Shown here: positions 1 through 5,575 of the stretch, piece after piece
How the letters are laid out: every line of letters begins with the position of its first letter
Numbering within the stretch: the first letter of the stretch is position 1
NCBI GenBank assembly: GCA_003445835.1
Contig: DMCI01000090.1
Coordinates: forward strand, 1 to 6,702
Source of the DNA: Clostridiales bacterium
Lineage (GTDB): Bacteria > Bacillota > Clostridia > Christensenellales > CAG-1252
Direction: 5' to 3'
DNA length: 6,702 bases
Notes under the pieces: model-generated
Database searches by the model: none
What the model saw: only the letters and a program-made list of their open reading frames with translations
What the model was told of the DNA's origin: nothing
Made by a program: the position numbers and the translations under genes

Positions 1-935
1 GCAAGGTCACGCGTGGCGTACAAAGTGGCGCCGTCCGACCTGACAAGCAGGCAAGGGGGCATATCGTCGCCGACTTCCACGACCTTGGCGCCTTCGGAAT
101 CCACCAAAAGCCCCTTCCGTTCAAGAAGGTCGAGGATGGGTTGCATTTTGTCGTTGTAGAAGCTTTCGCCGTTGTAGCTTTCAAAGGTGATGCCCAAGCG
201 GTCGTAAACGCGGTTGGCTTCGCGCAGAGAAACTTCCTTAAACTTGGCAAACAGGGCAAGCGACTCGGGATCGCCGTCCTCGATGCGCTTGAAATACTCC
301 CTGCCGAGGTCGTTCAAATGCTCGTCCTTTTCCGCCTCTTGGTGGAATTTGACGTACAGTTTGTGCAGTTCCTTGACACCGCCTTTTTCAACGTCCATAC
401 CGTTGCCCCACAGTTTGTAAGCAACGATCATTTTGCCGAATTGGGTGCCCCAGTCACCGAGGTGGTTGATGCCGACTACGTTGTAACCGAGCGTTTTGAA
501 CACGCGGGAAAGCGCGCCGCCGATCACGGTGGAGGAAAGGTGTCCGATATGGAAGGGTTTGGCGATGTTGACCGAGGAATAGTCGATGCAGATGGTCTTC
601 CCCTTGCCGAGGTCGGAACTGCCGTACTTATCCCCTTCGGCAAGCACCTTCAAAAGGGTCTCCTTCGCCATATTTTCGCGGGAGAACTTGAAGTTTAAAT
701 ATCCGTTGAGCGCGGTGCAGGAAAGCAAAAAGGAGGGAAGATCCTTTGAGATCTCCGCCGCCAAAGCGTTTGCGATGTCCACGGGGGACTTGTGAAGCGC
801 TTTTGCAAAACGGAAGCAGGGAAGCGCGACGTCGGCGTAGCCCAGGTCCTTGGGCTGGGTCAAAAGGGAGAGGATCTCCTCTTCGGAGATGCCGTCGATA
901 TGAATCAAAGATGCGATCAGTTGATTGTTGTTCAT
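1..935 (-). CDS. argS: Arginyl-tRNA synthetase, N-terminal 311 residues (3' end lies beyond the left edge)
   Basis: Cytoplasmic class I aminoacyl-tRNA synthetase that charges tRNA-Arg with arginine using ATP. My translation from the ATG at 935 gives an N-terminal additional domain of about 110 residues (tRNA elbow recognition in this family). The catalytic Rossmann core follows, with the signature SSVNIAKPFHIGHL at residues 120-133; HIGH is residues 129-132. Further family blocks are NHLGDWGTQFGK (157-168) and DGATLYATRDL (301-311). The KMSKS-like region and the anticodon-binding domain would lie beyond position 1; the family is usually about 550-600 residues, so roughly half is seen. The start lies 2 bp after the ychF stop (TAA at 940-938). 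No Shine-Dalgarno is visible before it, so translation probably depends on ribosomes finishing ychF. Co-transcription with ychF is inferred from the spacing. Identity is near certain; the start is well supported by the lack of alternatives. Confidence 0.97.
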   Translation of the reverse strand, partial: MNNNQLIASLIHIDGISEEEILSLLTQPKDLGYADVALPCFRFAKALHKSPVDIANALAAEISKDLPSFLLSCTALNGYLNFKFSRENMAKETLLKVLAEGDKYGSSDLGKGKTICIDYSSVNIAKPFHIGHLSSTVIGGALSRVFKTLGYNVVGINHLGDWGTQFGKMIVAYKLWGNGMDVEKGGVKELHKLYVKFHQEAEKDEHLNDLGREYFKRIEDGDPESLALFAKFKEVSLREANRVYDRLGITFESYNGESFYNDKMQPILDLLERKGLLVDSEGAKVVEVGDDMPPCLLVRSDGATLYATRDL

Positions 936-937
936 AA

Positions 938-2029
938 TTACACGTTAAAACGGAAGAGGACGACGTCGCCGTCTTTCATCACATAGTCTTTGCCTTCGCT
1001 GCGTACTTTGCCATGCTCCTTGGCGACGGTCAGGGAGCCGCATTCCATTAAGTCTTCGTAAGAGACTACCTCGGCGCGAATGAAGCCTTTTTCAAAATCG
1101 GTATGGATCTTGCCGGCGGCTTGCGGCGCTTTGGTGCCTTTTTTGATGGTCCAGGCGCGGGTTTCTTTTTCACCTGCGGTCAGATAGGAGATCAATCCGA
1201 GAAGCTCGTACCCCGCGGTGATCAACATTGAAAGGCCGCTTTCCTTGATGCCCAGTTCCTCACGGAAGAGTTCACGGTCTTCCTTGTCCAAAGCGGAAAG
1301 CTCCGCTTCCACCTTGGCGGAAAGGACGATGACCTTTGCGTTTTCTTTTTCGGCGATCTCACGGACTTGCTTGACGTACTCGTTGTCCGGCTTGCCGATA
1401 TCCCCTTCCGCAATGTTGGCGACGTAGATGACCTTTTTGGTGGTCAAAAGGAAGAGGGAGTCATAGTACGCCTGCTCCTCTTCGGTGGCTTGGATGCTGC
1501 GCCCGGACTTGCCTTCGGAAAGATGATTGTACATCTTTTCAAGCATTTCGATCTCGGGCAGATACTTTTTGTCGCCGCTTTTTGCGGAAGTCTTGACCTT
1601 GGCGAGGCGCTTTTCAACGCTTTCCAGGTCGGAAAGGACAAGTTCCGTATCAATGATCTCGATGTCGTCCTTGGGGGAGATGCGACCTTCCACGTGGGTG
1701 ATGTTGGGGTCGTCGTAGCATCTGACTACGTGGGTGATGGCGTCCACCTCGCGGATGTGCGAGAGGAACTTGTTGCCGAGTCCTTCGCCCTTGGACGCGC
1801 CCTTGACGAGCCCTGCGATATCCACGAATTCCAGCACGGCGGGGGTGACCTTCTGCGAGTTGTACAGCGCGGCAAGATCGTCCACGCGCTTATCGGGCAC
1901 GGGCACGACGCCCACGTTGGGTTCAATGGTGCAGAAAGGATAGTTTTGGCACTCCGCTCCGGCGGAAGTGATCGCGTTGAAAAGGGTGGATTTTCCCACG
2001 TTGGGGAGACCTACGATACCGAGTTTCAT
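938..2029 (-). CDS. ychF: YchF/OLA1-family redox-regulated ATPase
   Basis: Cytoplasmic P-loop NTPase of the Obg family that hydrolyses ATP rather than GTP; family members bind ribosomes and are linked to the oxidative stress response. Numbering from the ATG at 2029 gives 363 residues, normal for the family. The P-loop GLPNVGKS is residues 7-14, the [10 protein letters not shown] switch I block 29-38, and DIAG (G3) 70-73 with [14 protein letters not shown] after it. The G4 position is NIAE (205-208) in place of the NKxD of GTPases, which is the hallmark of YchF's ATP preference. His112 in THVEGR corresponds to the family histidine proposed to act in catalysis. The C-terminal TGS domain (about 280-363) ends in the typical FRFNV. 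An in-frame ATG at 2047 would add six residues but has no ribosome binding site, whereas the 2029 ATG has AAAGGA seven bases upstream. ychF is first in an operon with argS. Confidence 0.97.
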   Translation of the reverse strand: MKLGIVGLPNVGKSTLFNAITSAGAECQNYPFCTIEPNVGVVPVPDKRVDDLAALYNSQKVTPAVLEFVDIAGLVKGASKGEGLGNKFLSHIREVDAITHVVRCYDDPNITHVEGRISPKDDIEIIDTELVLSDLESVEKRLAKVKTSAKSGDKKYLPEIEMLEKMYNHLSEGKSGRSIQATEEEQAYYDSLFLLTTKKVIYVANIAEGDIGKPDNEYVKQVREIAEKENAKVIVLSAKVEAELSALDKEDRELFREELGIKESGLSMLITAGYELLGLISYLTAGEKETRAWTIKKGTKAPQAAGKIHTDFEKGFIRAEVVSYEDLMECGSLTVAKEHGKVRSEGKDYVMKDGDVVLFRFNV

Positions 2030-2066
2030 TTCTTCGTCCTTTGGCATAACTGCCGATGGTATTTCG

Positions 2067-2086
2067 TAAAATATAAAGTTATTATA
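2067..2086 (+). promoter_or_regulatory. Possible -10 region for uppP (weak, overlaps the ychF promoter)
   Basis: uppP must be transcribed from the 98 bp between the two divergent genes or from inside ychF. On the plus strand the best -10-like hexamers are TAAAAT (2067-2072) and TATAAA (2072-2077). They lie in an AT-rich stretch where TATAA and TTATA (2072-2076 and 2082-2086) form an inverted repeat around AGTTA. TTGGCA at 2041-2046 resembles a -35 box but lies 20 bases before the first hexamer and 25 before the second, so spacing is poor. TTGACC at 2115-2120 has no -10 partner downstream. Placement is therefore tentative. Confidence 0.3.
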
Positions 2087-2109
2087 CGACCTCCGCGCGC
2101 GGAAAGCAA
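2081..2109 (-). promoter_or_regulatory. Sigma-A-type promoter of ychF-argS
   Basis: Read on the minus strand, a -35 box TTGCTT (2109-2104) and a perfect -10 box TATAAT (2086-2081) are separated by exactly 17 bases. Transcription would begin near 2074, giving a leader of about 45 bases that includes the AAAGGA ribosome binding site before the ATG at 2029. The 17-base spacer is almost filled by the 12-bp perfect palindrome TCCGCGCGCGGA (2092-2103), which may be an operator or coincidental GC-rich sequence. The element sits between the divergent ychF and uppP genes. Confidence 0.8.
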
Positions 2110-2145
2110 CTTAATTGACCCAAAAGACGGAGAAAGGGGGCGGGA

Positions 2146-2895
2146 ATGAAATACGTTAAAGCGGTTTTTGTGGGGCTCGTTCAAGGGGTGACGGAGTTTT
2201 TGCCGGTATCCAGCAGCGGGCATTTGACACTTTTGGCGCGGCTGAACGTGGCGCCGACATCGGTCTTTTACAATTTAGCGCTGCATCTTGCCACCCTCGT
2301 TGCGGTGCTGATCGTCCTCAGGCGGGAAGTGTGGCAAATGATACGGCACCCCGTCCGCGGACAGGCAAAATACGTGTTGATCGCTTCCGTACCGACGGTG
2401 ATCGTCGCCTTTTTGTTCAAAAAGCTGTGCCCCTCGCTTTTGACGGGACGGCTTTTGGGCTTCGGCTTCCTGTTGACGTCGGTGACGCTGTTTGCCTTGG
2501 AAAAATTGTGCAAAGCGCAGGGAGATAAGGGGATCGGCGTCAAAACCTCTTTGTTGACGGGGCTTGCGCAAGGGGTGGCGGCGTTGCCCGGCGTTTCCCG
2601 AAGCGGACTCACCATTGCGGCGGCGCGGTTTTGCGGCGCGGAGTACGATAGTGCGGCTAAGTTTTCCTTTTTGCTTTCCGTCCCTGTGATCCTCGGCGGG
2701 TTTTTGCTCGAAGGCGCGGAAAGCGGCTTTTCGGCGGCGGGCGCGGATGCGGGGGAAATCGTCGTCGCCGCTCTTGCAGCGTTGATAAGCGGACTGTTTG
2801 CCGCTACCTTTATGTTGAAGAAAACAAAAAAAGGGCTGTTGCCCTTTGCGCTTTATACCTTTCTTTTGGGGATCGCGTGTTATTTTTTGCCTTGA
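2146..2895 (+). CDS. uppP: Undecaprenyl-diphosphatase (UppP/BacA family)
   Basis: Polytopic membrane enzyme that dephosphorylates undecaprenyl pyrophosphate to the monophosphate carrier used in peptidoglycan and other wall polymer synthesis; overexpression gives bacitracin resistance in other species. The two inverted family motifs are both intact. The first is QGVTE (13-17), a Q form of (E/Q)xxxE, followed by FLPVSSSGHL with His26. The second is LPGVSRSGLT (147-156), whose Arg152 matches the essential arginine of the family. Several hydrophobic segments follow, for example about 40-58, 77-92, 104-118, 172-188, 203-223 and 231-248. At 249 residues it is slightly shorter than the usual 260-280, with no missing motif. 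A purine-rich run, GAAAGGGGG (2132-2140), lies just before the ATG and supports this start. The gene diverges from ychF and converges on the acyltransferase gene, overlapping its 3' end by 16 bp. Confidence 0.95.
   Translation: MKYVKAVFVGLVQGVTEFLPVSSSGHLTLLARLNVAPTSVFYNLALHLATLVAVLIVLRREVWQMIRHPVRGQAKYVLIASVPTVIVAFLFKKLCPSLLTGRLLGFGFLLTSVTLFALEKLCKAQGDKGIGVKTSLLTGLAQGVAALPGVSRSGLTIAAARFCGAEYDSAAKFSFLLSVPVILGGFLLEGAESGFSAAGADAGEIVVAALAALISGLFAATFMLKKTKKGLLPFALYTFLLGIACYFLP
2826..2847 (-). terminator. Intrinsic terminator of the CvpA-like/acyltransferase operon, inside uppP
   Basis: On the minus strand, about 33 bases past the acyltransferase stop codon, a perfect 7-bp stem AAAGGGC / GCCCTTT (2847-2841 and 2836-2830) closes the four-base loop AACA. 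It runs directly into an uninterrupted T tract ending at 2826. This is the form of a Rho-independent terminator. It falls within the uppP reading frame (residues about 227-234, a lysine-rich loop before the last membrane segment), so the same bases encode protein on the other strand. Read on the plus strand the hairpin is followed by mixed sequence rather than a T run, so it should act mainly on leftward transcription. Confidence 0.75.
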
Positions 2896-4106
2896 GTCGT
2901 CAAAAGAGTGAAGAAACGGTTTGCGATATCGCGGCTTTGAAGTACGTTGGTGATATCCACGTTGCAAACGCCGTTGTAGGTAACGACGGCAAGGTTCATC
3001 GGCGCGTTTTTGCCGATATTTAGGAAGAATTTGACGTTTTTGACGTGGCTTGCCGCCTTCTCGGGCAGAGGGAGAGTGCCGATGTTGGAAAGGATGGCGG
3101 TCTGACGCACCTTGTTGAGAATGGCTTTTCCCAGCTTGAAGCAAGGATACTTGATGAATAGCGGCGTATACTTGGCAAGAGGGAGGGTGATGGTGGAACG
3201 AACGTCGTCCACGTTCTCCTTCATTTTTTCGGGCGTGATCTTGGAAACGAATTCGCGGTGTACGACGTCGATCACGTGATCGAAAGAAAGGTCGTTTTCC
3301 CCTTTTTTCAGATATATCCGCTCAAAACAAACGAAATTTTGCATCGTATCGCTGGGGAAAAAGCGGCGCAGATTGACGGGTACGAACAAGCAGATCGCCT
3401 TTTTGAGGGGGAGCGGTTCGTCCTTTAAGATCGCGGTCACGTAGCAAGCGGCGATATATTCCGTGATGGTGGCGCCGTGCGATTTGGCGGCGGCTTTGAG
3501 GTCCGCAAGAGGGATCTCGGTCGAAAGCAGTTCGGGATAGCGGCGATACTTTTTGCCCTTGCCGATGGAAAACACCCCTTCGCCGTCGTACTTTTTTAAG
3601 GAAACGTCGCGCAGGCGCTTTTTTGTTCCGTAACGGAGGAAGGCGTCCTCGAAGACCAATTTGCGGTCCGGGAGGGCGGTCTCGGCATCCCCGTCCTTGA
3701 TCTCCGCATAACGGGTCAAAAGATCGGTCATAAACAACGCGCCGATATCGCCGTCCGTTGCGGCGTGGAAGGCTTCCAAAACGATCTCGTCACTTTGGTA
3801 TGCAACGCGGAACGGGTAGCCGTTGGTGTCCTCTTTGCGGAGAGGGGTCAGCGGCGGACGATCGTCCTCTTTGACGATAAGAGGAGCGTCGTTTTCTTTG
3901 AGAACGTGCCAAAAGAAAGAAGGAACGATCTTCGTTTTCAAAACGGGATAGCGCCCCAAAACCTCCGAGAGGGCTTGCGTTAAAACGCGGGGGTCGACAT
4001 CTTCCGTCAAACGGACGGAAAAGTGAAAATTGCTTTGCGTGCGTCTCGTCCGCATCAGCGGGTACGCAAGCGCGGATAGATCAAGAGGATAGCTTTTGCG
4101 CTTCAT
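2880..4106 (-). CDS. Condensation-domain-like acyltransferase ('alcohol acetyltransferase' family)
   Basis: A 408-residue protein of the chloramphenicol-acetyltransferase-like/condensation fold, resembling uncharacterised clostridial proteins annotated as alcohol acetyltransferase. These are expected to move an acyl group from CoA (or a carrier) to an alcohol or amine; the substrate here is unknown. Visible landmarks are an N-terminal block, YPLDLSALAYPLMRTRR (6-22), then VLGRYPVLKTKI (49-60). The catalytic motif is FHAATDG (113-119), where His114 and Asp118-Gly119 fit HxxxDG. VPVNLRRFFPSDTMQNF lies at 242-258 and the C-terminal SNIGTLPLP at 340-348. In classical NRPS condensation domains the motif begins HH; here the first position is Phe, which I recall as usual in this branch. 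No signal peptide or membrane span is evident, so it is probably cytoplasmic. The start lies 7 bp after the CvpA-like stop with no Shine-Dalgarno, implying coupling. Fold confident; function not. Confidence 0.78.
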   Translation of the reverse strand: MKRKSYPLDLSALAYPLMRTRRTQSNFHFSVRLTEDVDPRVLTQALSEVLGRYPVLKTKIVPSFFWHVLKENDAPLIVKEDDRPPLTPLRKEDTNGYPFRVAYQSDEIVLEAFHAATDGDIGALFMTDLLTRYAEIKDGDAETALPDRKLVFEDAFLRYGTKKRLRDVSLKKYDGEGVFSIGKGKKYRRYPELLSTEIPLADLKAAAKSHGATITEYIAACYVTAILKDEPLPLKKAICLFVPVNLRRFFPSDTMQNFVCFERIYLKKGENDLSFDHVIDVVHREFVSKITPEKMKENVDDVRSTITLPLAKYTPLFIKYPCFKLGKAILNKVRQTAILSNIGTLPLPEKAASHVKNVKFFLNIGKNAPMNLAVVTYNGVCNVDITNVLQSRDIANRFFTLLTTQGKK

Positions 4107-4113
4107 ACCGGAC

Positions 4114-4872
4114 TTACGCGACCGGAAGGGTGATGTTCATCAATTTCAAGAAAGGATTGTTTGTCATCAAGGGCTCGGCGATCACACCTTTGATCATAAA
4201 GGTATCCGCCATGTTTGCCCAGTTGGCGCCGTCGTCAAAGTGTGCGATCAACGCGCCAACGCCCCAGAACAAGGCAAGCAGAATGGCAAGGTTCATTACC
4301 AAGCCCAAAATGCGGTCGATCTTGCTGGAGAAGGAATGCTTATCCAAATAGACGTAGATCTTTTTGCGGAGAATGTTGCGGATGATCGCAAGGATGACGA
4401 CCAAGATCACCCACAAGACTGTCTCGTAAATATATTGCGTGATCATGTAAGAAAACGTCGTGCGGAGCGTCTCGCCGGGACGTGCGAGCTTGACCACGAA
4501 GGACGCCACGAAACTGCCGACGTAAGGAACTTTTTCGGTAACTGCCTGCTTGAGGTCAACGCCGTCGACGTAGATCACGCCGTTTTCATCCTTCGTCACT
4601 TCGCCGTCGAGCATCGCGCCGATCTCTCCGTCCGAGGGGAGCGCCTTTGCCAGAGGATCCATCAAGATCGTCGCCGGCTTGTTGTAGGTGAGCGTGCCGT
4701 CGTTTTCCGTTTTAAGGAACAAGGGACACACCGCCGCGGAAATGAAAGCGGAACCTACCATGATGACAAGAAGGAGGAACAGGCCGAAGAACATCTTCGC
4801 GCCGCCTTTTACCAAACCTATGAGGGCGAACAAAACAGTTAAGCCGATAATAACAAAATCCATAATACTCAT
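4114..4872 (-). CDS. CvpA-like integral membrane protein with a large central loop
   Basis: Predicted inner membrane protein of the CvpA type (named for E. coli colicin V production protein; biochemical role poorly known). From the ATG at 4872 it has 252 residues. Membrane segments are visible at about 5-21, 27-49, 149-167 and 188-209. The N-terminal pair (DFVIIGLTVLFALIGLVKGG, residues 5-24) and the late block SSKIDRILGLVMNLAI (182-197) carry the CvpA pattern. Usual CvpA proteins are about 160-180 residues; the extra length is a hydrophilic region at about 53-140 between helices 2 and 3. The frame stays open upstream to an ATG at 4920, but that would place the start beyond the -35 box. The ATGs at 4872 and 4863 are the realistic choices, and neither has a Shine-Dalgarno. 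It is first in an operon with the acyltransferase, 7 bp away. Family call is moderately secure. Confidence 0.72.
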   Translation of the reverse strand: MSIMDFVIIGLTVLFALIGLVKGGAKMFFGLFLLLVIMVGSAFISAAVCPLFLKTENDGTLTYNKPATILMDPLAKALPSDGEIGAMLDGEVTKDENGVIYVDGVDLKQAVTEKVPYVGSFVASFVVKLARPGETLRTTFSYMITQYIYETVLWVILVVILAIIRNILRKKIYVYLDKHSFSSKIDRILGLVMNLAILLALFWGVGALIAHFDDGANWANMADTFMIKGVIAEPLMTNNPFLKLMNITLPVA

Positions 4873-4878
4873 AACGTC

Positions 4879-4907
4879 ATTATAATATATGCTTAACAGG
4901 ATTGCAA
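4879..4907 (-). promoter_or_regulatory. Sigma-A-type promoter of the CvpA-like/acyltransferase operon
   Basis: On the minus strand, TTGCAA (4907-4902) and a perfect TATAAT (4884-4879) are separated by 17 bases. The expected start of transcription, about seven bases past the -10 box, falls at or next to the ATG at 4872, so the message would be leaderless or have only about nine untranslated bases if the ATG at 4863 is used. The -10 sits inside the 8-bp perfect palindrome ATTATAAT (4879-4886), which also presents a TATAAT (4881-4886) on the plus strand, though with no good plus-strand -35. Confidence 0.75.
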
Positions 4908-4918
4908 CATTTTGAAGC

Positions 4919-4952
4919 AAAAAAGCCGTTTTTAAGTCGAAAAACGCCGTTT
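4919..4952. repeat. Short direct repeat with nested inverted repeat between divergent genes
   Basis: AAAAAAGCCGTTT (4919-4931) and AAAAACGCCGTTT (4940-4952) are near-identical copies whose shared GCCGTTT cores are offset by 21 bases, two turns of the helix. Across them, CGTTTTT (4927-4933) and AAAAACG (4940-4946) form a 7-bp inverted repeat with a six-base loop. The block lies just upstream of the CvpA-like promoter and before the yyaC-like start. It could be a pair of protein-binding sites; no known operator is recognised. Confidence 0.4.
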
Positions 4953-4989
4953 GGAACTAATTTTTGTTTCTTTTGGCAATACTCGCGGT

Positions 4990-5448
4990 ATGGAAAACGA
5001 AACGGTAGTTATTTGTATCGGCAGCGACAGAGTTTCGGGCGATATGCTCGGGCCGTTGGTGGGCAGCAGGCTTCGGGAGGAGTATCATTTGCCTTGTCCC
5101 GTCTACGGAGCGGTGGGCGAAAGCGTCAACGGACTCAACTTGGACGAATACCTTCAAATGATCGAAAGACGGCACGGGGAAAGCCGTGTTATTGCGGTGG
5201 ACGCCGCCTTGGGCAAGGGAGAAGACGTCGGCAAGATCCGCCTCAAAAAAGGCGGGATCAAGGCGGGTGGCGCGCTTGACCGCAAAGGAGAAAAGGTGGG
5301 AGACATCGGCGTCGTGGGCGTCGTAGCCGAGGAGGAAGCCCCCAAGGACGTTTACGCCGCTTTGCTCGGCGTGCCTTTTGCGCTTGTGGAAGCGCTGGCA
5401 AAACGCATTGCGGAAATGATTCACGCCGCCCTTTCTCCGTCGCTTTGA
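4990..5448 (+). CDS. yyaC: YyaC-like spore protease family protein (DUF1256)
   Basis: A 152-residue cytoplasmic protein of the YyaC/DUF1256 family, related in fold to the germination protease GPR and the hydrogenase maturation proteases. The target of YyaC is not established. The N-terminal signature CIGSDRVSGDMLGPLVGSRL is residues 9-28, with Asp13 and Asp18. VIAVDAALG (68-76) carries the conserved Asp71, and VGDIGVVGVV (103-112) matches the block after the central strands. The full domain is present and length is somewhat below the roughly 180-200 of Bacillus YyaC. The frame also opens at a TTG at 4951, but the added residues lack family similarity, so the ATG at 4990 is preferred; neither start has a clear Shine-Dalgarno. 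It diverges from the CvpA-like gene and is followed after 127 bp by ftsH on the same strand. Its presence points to an endospore-forming lineage. Confidence 0.85.
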   Translation: MENETVVICIGSDRVSGDMLGPLVGSRLREEYHLPCPVYGAVGESVNGLNLDEYLQMIERRHGESRVIAVDAALGKGEDVGKIRLKKGGIKAGGALDRKGEKVGDIGVVGVVAEEEAPKDVYAALLGVPFALVEALAKRIAEMIHAALSPSL

Positions 5449-5481
5449 CGGGCGGGATGGGCTTTTTGCGCCTCAAAGTTT

Positions 5482-5496
5482 AACAAATCTTTTGTT
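5482..5496. repeat. AT-rich inverted repeat touching the ftsH -35 box
   Basis: AACAAA and TTTGTT (5482-5487 and 5491-5496) form a perfect 6-bp inverted repeat with a three-base centre, TCT. The right arm overlaps the first two bases of the ftsH -35 box (5495-5500). The position would suit a repressor site, but the sequence matches neither the HrcA (CIRCE) nor the CtsR operator, and short AT-rich repeats arise easily by chance. Confidence 0.3.
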
Positions 5497-5523
5497 GATT
5501 ATATATTTGCCCTATGATATAAT
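5495..5523 (+). promoter_or_regulatory. Sigma-A-type promoter of ftsH
   Basis: TTGATT (5495-5500) and a perfect TATAAT (5518-5523) are separated by 17 bases, and a TG (5515-5516) one base before the -10 box makes it an extended -10 promoter. Transcription would begin near 5530, giving a leader of about 46 bases that contains a hairpin and the GGAGG ribosome binding site. It shows that ftsH does not depend on readthrough from the yyaC-like gene. Confidence 0.85.
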
Positions 5524-5543
5524 ATACTAACGAAAAAGAAAAA

Positions 5544-5559
5544 CGGGCGTTGTCGCCCG
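5544..5559 (+). promoter_or_regulatory. Hairpin in the ftsH leader, directly before the ribosome binding site
   Basis: CGGGCG (5544-5549) and CGCCCG (5554-5559) form a perfect 6-bp GC-only stem around the loop TTGT. The stem ends two bases before the ribosome binding site GGAGG (5562-5566), which stays unpaired and is nine bases from the ATG at 5576. No T run follows, so it is not a terminator. It could protect the 5' end of the message or tune ribosome access; no known riboswitch or thermosensor class is recognised in so short a leader. Confidence 0.5.
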
Positions 5560-5575
5560 GCGGAGGATTCGCAGA

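Noticed and set aside
141..698. 185-codon plus-strand open frame opposite argS
   Set aside because: It is the complement of conserved ArgRS sequence including the HIGH region; no independent evidence for a gene.
1367..2149. 260-codon plus-strand open frame antisense to ychF
   Set aside because: It lies opposite a clearly conserved ychF, resembles no family, and arises from codon usage on the other strand.
2275..3144. Long open frame (289 codons) on the minus strand across the uppP/acyltransferase junction
   Set aside because: It is antisense to uppP and in another frame of the acyltransferase gene. Its translation is rich in Arg, Gln, Lys and Pro without family motifs, typical of a shadow frame.
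4096..4842. 248-codon plus-strand open frame antisense to the CvpA-like gene
   Set aside because: It is His/Asp/Gln-rich and low in hydrophobic core pattern, while the opposite strand has clean membrane segments, a promoter and operon context.
4927..4946. CGTTTTT / AAAAACG inverted repeat as an intrinsic terminator
   Set aside because: The stem is mostly A-T, the plus-strand side has no T run after it, and no leftward gene ends there. It is kept only as a repeat.
5426..5467. Possible terminator at the end of the yyaC-like gene (CCGCCC / GGGCGG arms, then TTTTT)
   Set aside because: The loop is 18 bases unless refolded, alternative pairings compete, and the T run begins eight bases after the stem. 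Too weak to annotate.
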